NCBI GenBank assembly: GCA_017409465.1
Contig: JAFQSQ010000045.1
Span: forward strand, 1 to 33,161
From: Akkermansia sp.
GTDB taxonomy: Bacteria; Verrucomicrobiota; Verrucomicrobiia; Verrucomicrobiales; Akkermansiaceae
DNA length: 33,161 nucleotides
Reading direction: 5' to 3'
Position 1 is the first letter of the stretch. Each line of letters begins with the position of its first letter. Both the position numbers and the translations under genes were made by a program. The notes beneath the pieces were generated by a model. It was given only the letters and a program-made list of their open reading frames with translations, was not told where the DNA came from and ran no database searches. Below are positions 1 to 6,872 of the stretch, piece after piece.

Positions 1-150
1 ACTCATTATATAGAAGAAATATCTTACCAATATTTCAAAATAAACGGGGATTGTGAATACTTAACATTTACATTCAACGATGAGGGAAATATCGTGAATA
101 TTAGTAAGGCCATAGGAGTGGGAGAAGGTGTTGTACCTACTGCGCATTAA
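1..150 (+). CDS. C-terminal end of an unrecognised AT-rich gene (partial)
   Basis: Frame 1 is open from the first base to a TAA at 148-150 and gives 49 residues ending VVPTAH. The 5' end lies outside the window. The sequence is much more AT-rich than the rest of the window and is rich in Ile, Tyr, Asn and Glu (for example YFKINGD and FNDEGNIV), which fits a small soluble protein of alternating strand and turn. I recognise no family. The composition shift and the repeats directly downstream suggest an acquired gene. An out-of-frame reading of non-coding DNA is possible, but the peptide looks natural. Confidence 0.5.
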   Translation, partial: THYIEEISYQYFKINGDCEYLTFTFNDEGNIVNISKAIGVGEGVVPTAH

Positions 151-163
151 ACTAAGATACTGC

Positions 164-193
164 TTATTGCTCCGGCAATTAAAGAATATTGCT
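164..193 (+). repeat. Dispersed repeat, copy A
   Basis: Thirty bases beginning TTATTGCTCCGGCAATTAAA are repeated at 32976-33005 with a single mismatch (GAATATT here, GGATATT there). The downstream flanks are only loosely alike. Both copies sit between genes close to a window end. This looks like an interspersed non-coding repeat; no transposase is present. Confidence 0.6.
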
Positions 194-220
194 TGAACTC
201 AACGATAAATTGGAATTTTT

Positions 221-260
221 CGGGCTGAAAGCCCGAGGAAATTTAAGCCCACGAAGTGGG
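221..260. repeat. Paired GAA-loop hairpins, REP-like
   Basis: Two small perfect hairpins follow each other: CGGGCT-GAA-AGCCCG (221-235) and CCCAC-GAA-GTGGG (248-260). Two GC-rich stems with the same GAA loop in an intergenic region resemble REP-type elements. Neither has a T-run, so they are not typical terminators. That they belong to a genome-wide repeat family is inference. Confidence 0.45.
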
Positions 261-457
261 TGAAAGAACACTAGCCGGGGCTGATTTTCCGCTCGCCTGC
301 GGCTCGCCAAATTCCAATCTTTTGTCCGTCACCAACAATGCGGATAACACATCAATCTTTTATTGCCTCATCAATAAGAATGCAGAATGGGGGGGAATGG
401 AGAGTCGGCAGCAACAATCTCACTCATGCCCGGTCGGATGATTGACGCGATTGAACC

Positions 458-485
458 TTGACGCCCGGCAAAGGTTCACTAAAAT
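458..485 (+). promoter_or_regulatory. Probable htpG promoter
   Basis: TTGACG (458-463), a 16-bp spacer and TAAAAT (480-485) form a good sigma-70-type promoter. The predicted transcript starts near 492 and leaves a leader of about 17 nt before the ATG at 509. An upstream in-frame TTG (458) lies inside the -35 box, so it cannot be the start. Confidence 0.6.
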
Positions 486-508
486 GGGAGGCAACATTTT
501 CAAACACT

Positions 509-2356
509 ATGAATACGCAGACACATCCTTTCCAAACCGAGGTTCGGCAGCTGCTTGACATCGTCATCCACGCTTTCTACAGCGACCGCGAAGTCTTTGT
601 GCGTGAGCTGGTATCCAATGCATCAGACGCACTGGAGAAGCTGCGCCTTAAGCAGCTGACTGAAGCAGCCGTTTACGAGCCCGAACGCGAACTGCGCATC
701 AGCATCACCACCGATGAGGAGGCTCGCACGCTGACTATTGCCGATGCCGGTATCGGTATGACCGCAGATGAGGTAGTGGAGTTCCTGGGCACCATCGCCC
801 ACTCCGGCACCAAGAAATTCCTGGAGATGATGAAGGAAAGTCAGGGCGGCCCCCAGGATCTCATCGGCCAGTTCGGCGTGGGCTTCTACAGCGTGTTCAT
901 GGCTGCGGACAAGGTGGAGGTCACCACGCGTTCCTGGCAGCCGGAGGCCGCGCCCGTTCACTGGGTGAGCGATGGCCGTGAGGGCTATGAGTTGGGTGAG
1001 GCCGCAGCCGATACCCCGCGCGGCACCAACATCCTCATCCATTTGAAAGAAGATGCCGCCAACTTCTCCAAGGCTGACCATGTGCGCTACATCCTGAAGA
1101 AATACAGCAATTTTGTGGGCTTCCCCATCGATTTCAACGGCGAGCACCTCAACACCGTGCAAGCCATCTGGATGAAGAATAAGAAAGACGTGACCGCAGA
1201 GGAGTACGAGGGGTTCTACCAGTTCATTCACCACACAGACAGCAAGCCGCTGAGCTACATGCACTTCAGCGCAGATGCCCCGATTGTGCTCAACTCCGTG
1301 CTCTTTGTGCCGGAAGAAAATCCGGAGGCAATGGGATTCGGGCGCTGCGAGCCTGCGGTGTCCCTGTACTGCCACAAGGTACTCATCGACAGCAAGCCGG
1401 AGAAGCTGCTGCCGGAATGGCTGCGTTTCCTGGCAGGCGTGGTGGACAGCGAGGACCTGCCCCTGAATATCTCGCGCGAGATGCTTCAGGACAACTCGCT
1501 GCTGCGCAAGATTTCCGGCATCATCACCAAGCGCTTCATCAAGCATCTGGAAGGCGTTGCCAAAAACGATGCGGAAACCTATGAGAAGTTCTGGGCACAG
1601 TTCGGTCGCTACCTGAAGGAAGGTGTGGTCACCAGCTGGGAGCATAAGGATGCACTCGGCAAGCTGCTGCGCTTTGAATCCACCTTCACCGAGGCCGGTA
1701 AGCTCACCTCGCTGGATGACTATATCGGCCGCATGAAGGAAAATCAGAAAGACATCTACGTCCTCTACGGAGCCTCCCGAGCCCAGCTGGAAAACTCCCC
1801 GTATCTGGATGCGCTCAAGGCACGCGGGTTTGAGGTACTCTTCCTCACAGAGGGTGGTGACCAGTTTGTGATGGACAGCCTGATGAAGTTCGCCGACAAG
1901 GACATCAAGGCCATTGACCGCGCCAATCTTGACCTGCCGGAGGTCGAGGATGCCCAACCCGATCGCCCCAGGCTGGACGACGCTGCGGCAAGCGGACTGA
2001 CCGAGTGGCTCAGCGAAACCTTCAAGGATCAGTTCAGCAAGGTCAGCACGGGTGACCGCGTGTCCAGCGCCCCGGCCATTGCCCTGCAGGGAGAAAACGA
2101 CCTTTCCCCCGAGGTGAAGGCCTACTTCAAGGCGATGGGGCAGGACGTCCCGGAAAATCACCCCGAAATCAGCCTCAACCCGCACCATCCCATCGTGATG
2201 AAACTCGCGGACCTGCGTGAGAGCGACGCAGAACTGGCCAAGCTGCTCGCCGGCCAGATCATCAACACCGCCTTGCTGCGCGCCGGCATGCTGGAAGACC
2301 CCGCCCGACTGGCCGACAACTCGCAGGAGCTGCTGGAGCGTCTGCTCAACAGATGA
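509..2356 (+). CDS. htpG: Molecular chaperone HtpG (Hsp90 family)
   Basis: This is a 615-residue cytosolic ATP-dependent chaperone, close to the usual bacterial Hsp90 length. The N-terminal GHKL ATPase shows ELVSNASDALEKL (the ATP/Mg Asn box), DAGIGMT, GTIAHSGTKKF and GQFGVGFYS in canonical order. The middle domain carries DLPLNISREMLQ, including the catalytic Arg region that contacts ATP. The C-terminal dimerisation domain ends in DPARLADNSQELLERLL, where related proteins end. The start at 509 (MNTQTHPFQTEV) matches family N-termini; the upstream TTG at 458 would put extra codons in the promoter. GGGAGG at 486-491 is too far from the ATG and lies before the predicted transcript start. A perfect terminator follows, so the gene appears monocistronic. 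Confidence 0.97.
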   Translation: MNTQTHPFQTEVRQLLDIVIHAFYSDREVFVRELVSNASDALEKLRLKQLTEAAVYEPERELRISITTDEEARTLTIADAGIGMTADEVVEFLGTIAHSGTKKFLEMMKESQGGPQDLIGQFGVGFYSVFMAADKVEVTTRSWQPEAAPVHWVSDGREGYELGEAAADTPRGTNILIHLKEDAANFSKADHVRYILKKYSNFVGFPIDFNGEHLNTVQAIWMKNKKDVTAEEYEGFYQFIHHTDSKPLSYMHFSADAPIVLNSVLFVPEENPEAMGFGRCEPAVSLYCHKVLIDSKPEKLLPEWLRFLAGVVDSEDLPLNISREMLQDNSLLRKISGIITKRFIKHLEGVAKNDAETYEKFWAQFGRYLKEGVVTSWEHKDALGKLLRFESTFTEAGKLTSLDDYIGRMKENQKDIYVLYGASRAQLENSPYLDALKARGFEVLFLTEGGDQFVMDSLMKFADKDIKAIDRANLDLPEVEDAQPDRPRLDDAAASGLTEWLSETFKDQFSKVSTGDRVSSAPAIALQGENDLSPEVKAYFKAMGQDVPENHPEISLNPHHPIVMKLADLRESDAELAKLLAGQIINTALLRAGMLEDPARLADNSQELLERLLNR

Positions 2357-2379
2357 GGCGAGGGCATCGTGCTTTTTCC

Positions 2380-2412
2380 AACGCTTCCGGCAAGTGCCGG
2401 AAGCGTTTTTTT
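2380..2412 (+). terminator. Rho-independent terminator of htpG
   Basis: A perfect 12-bp inverted repeat, AACGCTTCCGGC / GCCGGAAGCGTT, has an AAGT loop and runs straight into seven Ts. It separates htpG from ispF. Confidence 0.93.
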
Positions 2413-2413
2413 A

Positions 2414-2442
2414 CTGGCACCTGCGATGAAATATGCTATACT
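2414..2442 (+). promoter_or_regulatory. ispF promoter, predicted leaderless
   Basis: CTGGCA (2414-2419), a 17-bp spacer and TATACT (2437-2442), with an extended TGC in front of the -10. Only six bases (CCGGGT) separate the -10 from the ATG at 2449, so the transcript should begin at the start codon. Confidence 0.6.
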
Positions 2443-2448
2443 CCGGGT

Positions 2449-2943
2449 ATGATGCTCACACTGACCGGACTTGGCTACGATATTCACCGATTTTCCGAAA
2501 CCCCGCGTCCCCTCTGGCTCGGCGGCGTGATGGTGCATGAAACCCGTGGACTTGCCGGGCACAGCGATGCCGATGTCCTCTGCCACGCACTGGCTGATGC
2601 CATCCTGGGTGCCTTGGGAGAGCCGGATATCGGCTATTGGTTCCCCCCTGATGACGCCGGCTGCGAAAACATCTGCTCCCTGCGTATTGTCGAAAAGGCT
2701 GTCGCGCTGCTGCGCGAACGCGGCGGGCGACTGGTCAATGCAGATTGCGCCCTCATCGCAGAAGCCCCGAAGATTATGCCCTATGTGCCACAGATGAAAG
2801 AAACACTGGCTCCCATACTGGGTGTGCCGCCCCGTCGAGTCGGTATCAAGGCCACCACCAACGAAAAACTCGGTGCCATCGGGCGCCGCGAAGGCATGGC
2901 CGCCTTTGCCACCGTCGCCATCCTCCTGCCGGAAGAAGCATAA
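2449..2943 (+). CDS. ispF: 2-C-methyl-D-erythritol 2,4-cyclodiphosphate synthase
   Basis: IspF makes 2-C-methyl-D-erythritol 2,4-cyclodiphosphate in the non-mevalonate isoprenoid pathway. The 164-residue product is typical in size. Visible family motifs are the metal ligands in YDIHRF near the N-terminus, GHSDADVLCHALADAILGAL, DIGYWFP, IAEAPKI and the C-terminal KATTNEKLGAIGRREG. The first ATG of an ATGATG pair is used, because the -10 element lies 6 nt upstream of it. An extended reading upstream would pass through the htpG terminator and is rejected. pncC follows after 19 nt, probably in the same transcript. Confidence 0.95.
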   Translation: MMLTLTGLGYDIHRFSETPRPLWLGGVMVHETRGLAGHSDADVLCHALADAILGALGEPDIGYWFPPDDAGCENICSLRIVEKAVALLRERGGRLVNADCALIAEAPKIMPYVPQMKETLAPILGVPPRRVGIKATTNEKLGAIGRREGMAAFATVAILLPEEA

Positions 2944-2962
2944 TCCCCCTATCAGCTCAGCC

Positions 2963-3466
2963 ATGGGTCCCGATATTGAACTGGCAGCCTTTGCAGCGGT
3001 TGAGAGCCTCCGCCTGACCGGCCTGACCGTCGCTACCGCTGAGAGCTGCACCGGCGGTATGATAGCCACCGCCCTCACGGAAGTACCGGGAGCATCGGCG
3101 GTTTTTCGCTATGGCTGGGTCACCTACTGCAATGAAGCCAAGGAAGAGCTGCTGGGTGTCCCCCCGCTACTGATCGAGCAATTCAGTGTCGTGAGCGAGC
3201 CGGTAGTGGCCGCCATGGCCGAAAGTGCCCGCCGGAGAGCCCACGCCGATCTGGCCATAGCCGTCTCCGGCAATGCCGGCCCCACGGCGGCGGACGGTGA
3301 GCCCCCGGTGGGGACGGTGTGCCTGGCTCTGGCGGCCGCCGGACGGCCGATACATACAGAAACGCTGCATCTGGTCAAACTCAATCGCTCCGACATTCGC
3401 CGCCTCGTTACCCGACAGGCTCTCAACCTGATTGTCCGCGCAAGCTCTGAACTCCGAAATACATAA
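2963..3466 (+). CDS. pncC: Nicotinamide-nucleotide amidase, PncC/CinA C-terminal type
   Basis: The 167-residue product is the stand-alone CinA C-terminal domain, which deamidates NMN to NaMN in pyridine nucleotide salvage. The signature TAESCTGGMIATALTEVPG near residue 30 contains the catalytic Ser region. VTYCNEAKEELLGVP, VSEPVVAAMAE and PVGTVCLAL follow in family order. The usual SGIAGP reads SGNAGP here, a mild deviation. The N-terminal MoCF-like domain of full CinA is absent. The ATG at 2963 is chosen because the frame further upstream overlaps ispF and has no homologous character. No Shine-Dalgarno is visible, so translation probably depends on the ispF transcript. Confidence 0.9.
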   Translation: MGPDIELAAFAAVESLRLTGLTVATAESCTGGMIATALTEVPGASAVFRYGWVTYCNEAKEELLGVPPLLIEQFSVVSEPVVAAMAESARRRAHADLAIAVSGNAGPTAADGEPPVGTVCLALAAAGRPIHTETLHLVKLNRSDIRRLVTRQALNLIVRASSELRNT

Positions 3467-3502
3467 AATTGCATAATTATTTATTTTCTTATTTATTTTT
3501 TA

Positions 3503-3531
3503 TTGACAACAAACCAACGATATGGTAGAGG
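3503..3531 (+). promoter_or_regulatory. Possible promoter of the His-rich lipoprotein gene
   Basis: A consensus TTGACA (3503-3508) lies at the end of a very AT-rich stretch (3467-3505). At 17 bp there is a weak -10, TAGAGG (3526-3531), 9 nt before the ATG at 3541. GAGG and AGGGA just upstream of the ATG could act as one of the few Shine-Dalgarno-like sites in the window. Confidence 0.4.
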
Positions 3532-3540
3532 TAGGGACGT

Positions 3541-3699
3541 ATGAAACACATCTCTTTATTATCAGTCGTCGTCGCCCTGCTCTTCAGTGCCTGCCACCAC
3601 CACCATGGACCCCATCGCCATGGACATCACTACGGGGGTTACCATCATGCCGGATACCACCACTGCGCCCCTCACCATGGAGGGCATCACCACCGATGA
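3541..3699 (+). CDS. Small histidine-rich lipoprotein
   Basis: This 52-codon gene begins MKHISLLSVVVALLFSAC: a Lys/His n-region, a hydrophobic core and a lipobox (LFSAC) with the modified Cys at residue 18. The predicted mature peptide is only 35 residues; 17 of the 34 residues after Cys18 are histidine, in HHHH, HGHH, YHH and HHH clusters with Gly and Tyr, plus a second Cys (residue 42). A surface- or periplasm-anchored Zn, Ni or Cu buffer is a reasonable inference; no family is recognised. Its own promoter-like TTGACA lies upstream, and a 13-bp hairpin begins 17 nt after the stop. Overlapping longer frames here (3522-3716 and 3587-3814) have no such organisation. The gene is easily missed because of its size. 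Confidence 0.72.
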   Translation: MKHISLLSVVVALLFSACHHHHGPHRHGHHYGGYHHAGYHHCAPHHGGHHHR

Positions 3700-3716
3700 A
3701 GCATCCCACTCCATGA

Positions 3717-3749
3717 CCGGCGAGCGGCGTTCTGCGCGCCGCTCGCCGG
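3717..3749. repeat. Strong 13-bp hairpin after the lipoprotein gene
   Basis: CCGGCGAGCGGCG (3717-3729) pairs perfectly with CGCCGCTCGCCGG (3737-3749) across a 7-nt loop. There is no T-run, so it is not a standard terminator. It could protect the 3' end of the short mRNA or end it with Rho. Confidence 0.6.
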
Positions 3750-3864
3750 AGGTCGTGTCGGATACCACTCAGCAGCTCAACACAGCGGCTGAAGTTTTCG
3801 TTGTACTTTTGTAAAAAAGAGGCTGTTCAACGTACTCCAACTATGATTTAATAGGCAGCAGCAG

Positions 3865-5355
3865 ATGAGCATCGGAGACGGAAGAGAGGGGAAGGTACGC
3901 GCAGGGATGGTCAAGGGCAGACTCGGCGGCAAACTGGCCGGCATGAGCCTGCCGCGGCAGATTGTCACCATCGCGCTCTGGCCGCTTCTGGAGCAGATCA
4001 TGAGTTTCATCTGCGCCTCCACCTCACTGGTACTGGCCACAGGCATGGGGGAGAATGAACACATGACTACCCAGATTGCGTCCGGTATCGGTATCACCGG
4101 CTACGTATTGTGGCTGGGCTTTCTGATGCAGGGAGCCGTGGGTATGGGGGCAACAGCCATCGTCAGCCGTATGACCGGGGCGAGGCGCTTCGCCGATGCC
4201 AATTACACCGCGAATCAGGCAGCTGCGCTGGGGCTGCTGGCAGGGTTGCTCTCAGCCCTGCTGATGTATGCGACGGCCGATTTTCTGGTCACATCGGTGC
4301 TGCAACTGAGTGATTTCTCCCGCGAGGTAGCCCTGCGATACATGCACACAGGATGCTGGGTTGCCATCTTCTCCGGCGTGGTATTTGCCATCAATGCCGC
4401 CCTGCGTGGCTCCGGTGATACGCGCACGCCCTTCTTCATCATGGTTCTGGTAGACGGGCTCAACATCATCTTCAGCCTGGTACTGGTCTATGGCTGCGGT
4501 ATGTTCGTGGAGGGACTCGCCGTGGGGCTTATCGGCGGCATGGCCGTGGCCGCCGTCGTGCTGCTGAGCATCCTGACCGTGCGCAGCAGACGGATGAAAG
4601 CAGCCACGCACGGACAACCGCTGGATACCTATGCCGGGCAGCAGGGCGAGCGATACATCCCCCCGCTCTATCTGGAGCCTGCATCCCTGCTCCCCAATCT
4701 GCGAGAGATGTACCGAATCCTCTCCATAGGGTTGCCGCAGGCGCTGGAGGTCGGCGGCATCTGGCTCATCCAGATATACGTCCTGCGCATCATCTCATCG
4801 CTGGGCGATGCCGCCGTGGGTGCGCATAATATCGCCATCCGCATCGAATCCATGAGTTTCCTGCCGGGCTTTGCCATCGGTATGGCCGGAGCCACCCTGG
4901 TCGGTCAGTATCTGGGCACCGGCAGCGTACGCATGGCGCTTGCCACCATCCGGCGCTGCGTCGTGTACAGTGTTATCTTCATGGGCGCCATGGGGGTGGT
5001 ATTCTTCCTCTTCCCCGGCTTCTTCGGCGGTATCTTCGCCGGCAATTCGGCCGAGCTGCTGTCAGAAGTCGTGCCCGTCGTTCAGGTATTCCTGATAGCA
5101 GAGCCCTTCTACGCCGCCATGCTGATTATCAAGATGTGCCTGCGCGGGGCCGGCTACACCCGGCGGGTGATGCTGGTATCCTACGGTTGCATGGGCTTCT
5201 TCCGCTGTATCTGCCTGCTGGTCTGGCACAGTCTCTGGCCCGAAACCATCAGTCTGGCCGGCATCTGGATTCTCTTCTGCATCGATATGGCTGTGGAATA
5301 CCTCATACTGAACCACATGCTTCTCCGCCTGCGCTGGGCACGCCAGCGAGTCTGA
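3865..5355 (+). CDS. MATE family multidrug/metabolite exporter
   Basis: This 496-residue polytopic inner-membrane protein is built of two similar halves, as expected for MATE transporters (about 12 helices, Na+ or H+ antiport). The first half has LPRQIVTIALWPLLEQ leading into helix 1, then GYVLWLGFLMQGAVGMGATAIVSR and the loop motif ALRGSGDTRTP. The second half repeats the pattern with IGLPQALEVGGIWL and CLRGAGYTRR. The substrate cannot be read from sequence. The start at 3865 is the first ATG; ATGs at 3907 and 3943 are possible alternatives because about 25 polar residues precede the conserved region. TTCAAC-17-TAATAG upstream is a weak promoter candidate. The sulfatase gene follows after 22 nt, suggesting a shared transcript. 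Confidence 0.9.
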   Translation: MSIGDGREGKVRAGMVKGRLGGKLAGMSLPRQIVTIALWPLLEQIMSFICASTSLVLATGMGENEHMTTQIASGIGITGYVLWLGFLMQGAVGMGATAIVSRMTGARRFADANYTANQAAALGLLAGLLSALLMYATADFLVTSVLQLSDFSREVALRYMHTGCWVAIFSGVVFAINAALRGSGDTRTPFFIMVLVDGLNIIFSLVLVYGCGMFVEGLAVGLIGGMAVAAVVLLSILTVRSRRMKAATHGQPLDTYAGQQGERYIPPLYLEPASLLPNLREMYRILSIGLPQALEVGGIWLIQIYVLRIISSLGDAAVGAHNIAIRIESMSFLPGFAIGMAGATLVGQYLGTGSVRMALATIRRCVVYSVIFMGAMGVVFFLFPGFFGGIFAGNSAELLSEVVPVVQVFLIAEPFYAAMLIIKMCLRGAGYTRRVMLVSYGCMGFFRCICLLVWHSLWPETISLAGIWILFCIDMAVEYLILNHMLLRLRWARQRV

Positions 5356-5377
5356 CCCCTATTCTCCCTCACCTGCC

Positions 5378-6859
5378 ATGCTGATACGATCCCTGCTGCT
5401 TGCGCTGACGGCTCTGCCTCTGCTAGCTGCCGAAAAACCGAAGGCCATCCTGCTCTTCTATGTGGATGATCTGGGCTATAACGACACCTCCATCACCGGA
5501 TGCAGCGAAGTACCCTGCCCCAACCTGAATCGGCTGGCGGCAGAGGGGCTTACCTTTACAGATGCCCACAGCACCGCATCCGTCTGTACGCCCTCCCGCT
5601 ATTCCCTCTTTACCGGCCAATATGCCTGGCGGCGTAAGGGTACGAATATCCTGCCGGGCGACGCTAAACTGATTCTTCCCATCAAAGGGGAAGAACTGAC
5701 CCTGCCGGCGATGATGCAGCAGGCAGGCTACCGCACTGCCGCCATCGGCAAATGGCATCTGGGACTGGGGCGTGGAGAGGCTCCCATCGACTGGAACCGC
5801 CCCATCATTCCCGGCCCCCGTGAAGTGGGTTTTGACTTTTCGTTCATCATGGCGGCCACCGGCGACCGCGTACCCTGTGTCTACCTGCGCGATGGTGCCG
5901 TAGACGGGCTGGATCCGGCAGATCCCATCCGCGTCAGCTACATCCCCGGTACCGACTACCCCGGGGAAAAGCTCGGACACACGCATCCGGAACTGCTCAA
6001 GCCCTGGGGACGCTCCGCTGATAAGCAGCACGACAAAACCATCATCGACGGCATCTCCCGTATCGGCTACATGACCGGAGGCAACGCCGCCCGCTGGAAA
6101 GACCAGGAGATAGCCGATCGCCTGACGGAAGAAGCCATCAGTTTCATCTCCCGCCATGCAGGAGAGCCGATTTTCATCTATTTCGGGACGAATGACATCC
6201 ACGTTCCCCGCGACCCGCACCCCCGCTTCCGGGGTAAGAGCCAACTGGGTATCCGGGGTGATGCCACGGTACAGATGGACGACTGCCTTGGCCGGCTCCG
6301 TCGGGCTCTGAGCGAGCATGGCTATGCCCCGGAGGAAACCCTCATCATCTTCAGCAGCGACAACGGCCCCGTCATCGGCGACGGCTATCTGGACGGCGCC
6401 GTGGAAGCCTGCCGCCATCACCGCCCGGCAGCTCCCTACAGCGGCGGCAAGTACACCGGCTTCGAAGGTGGCACACGAGTACCCTTCATCGTCTGGTGGC
6501 CGGGGCGAGTAGCCGTCGGCACGAGTGCGGCTCTGATGAGCCAGGTAGACCTGGGACGCAGTCTGGCGGCGCTGGTGGGACAGGAGATTCCCCCGGGGTC
6601 GATGCCTGATGCAGAGAACCACCTGCCGGCACTGCTGGGCGACAGCCCGGATGGCCGCGCCGAACTGGTAGAGCAGTCACCCCGTGCCGGGCTGACCCTG
6701 CGCTCAGGGCAATACAAGCTGATACCCGGCCGGAAGGGCAAGCACCGGCTCTTTGACCTGCAGCAGGACATCGCCGAGCAGCACGATATCGCTCCGCAAC
6801 AGCCTGAGCTGGTGCAGCAGCTCCTGCAGCGTCTGCACACCATCCGTCGGACTCCCTGA
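5378..6859 (+). CDS. Secreted sulfatase (arylsulfatase-type, Cys-type formylglycine)
   Basis: The 493-residue product has an N-terminal signal peptide (about residues 1-18, ending LPLLAA) and the alkaline phosphatase-like sulfatase fold. Metal-binding Asp30-Asp31 (YVDDLG) are followed by the formylglycine motif VCTPSRYSLFTGQ, with Cys70 as the residue to be oxidised, then GKWHLG (125-130), SSDNGP (metal-binding Asp328/Asn329) and the KYTGFEGGTRVP segment. Such enzymes hydrolyse sulfate esters on glycans. Cys rather than Ser at position 70 means a maturase acting on Cys is needed; none lies in the window. A fucosidase elsewhere in the window suggests host mucin as substrate (inference). It is the last gene on this strand before the convergent terminase block, 13 nt away. 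Confidence 0.93.
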   Translation: MLIRSLLLALTALPLLAAEKPKAILLFYVDDLGYNDTSITGCSEVPCPNLNRLAAEGLTFTDAHSTASVCTPSRYSLFTGQYAWRRKGTNILPGDAKLILPIKGEELTLPAMMQQAGYRTAAIGKWHLGLGRGEAPIDWNRPIIPGPREVGFDFSFIMAATGDRVPCVYLRDGAVDGLDPADPIRVSYIPGTDYPGEKLGHTHPELLKPWGRSADKQHDKTIIDGISRIGYMTGGNAARWKDQEIADRLTEEAISFISRHAGEPIFIYFGTNDIHVPRDPHPRFRGKSQLGIRGDATVQMDDCLGRLRRALSEHGYAPEETLIIFSSDNGPVIGDGYLDGAVEACRHHRPAAPYSGGKYTGFEGGTRVPFIVWWPGRVAVGTSAALMSQVDLGRSLAALVGQEIPPGSMPDAENHLPALLGDSPDGRAELVEQSPRAGLTLRSGQYKLIPGRKGKHRLFDLQQDIAEQHDIAPQQPELVQQLLQRLHTIRRTP

Positions 6860-6872
6860 AGCGGGGGCGCCT

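Larger units (their letters stand above)
151..508. other. Intergenic region with repeats and the htpG promoter
   Basis: No convincing gene lies in these 358 bases. The region holds a dispersed repeat copy (164-193), two short GAA-loop hairpins (221-260), an unassigned stretch at about 261-457 that includes GC-rich inverted words such as GCTCGCCTGCGGCTCGCC, and the htpG promoter (458-485). Confidence 0.6.

Noticed and set aside
256..441. 61-codon frame in the left intergenic region
   Set aside because: It begins inside the hairpin repeat, shows no domain, signal or conserved pattern, and reads like non-coding DNA.
458..508. TTG start giving a longer HtpG
   Set aside because: The TTG lies in the -35 box of the predicted promoter, and family N-termini match the ATG at 509.
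623..2188. 521-codon frame on the minus strand under htpG
   Set aside because: It is antisense to a fully recognised Hsp90 gene and exists only because of high GC and codon bias.
3522..3814. Overlapping frames of 64 and 75 codons around the His-rich gene
   Set aside because: They are frame-shifted readings of the His codon repeats (giving Pro, Thr or Met runs) and lack the signal peptide seen in the 3541 frame.
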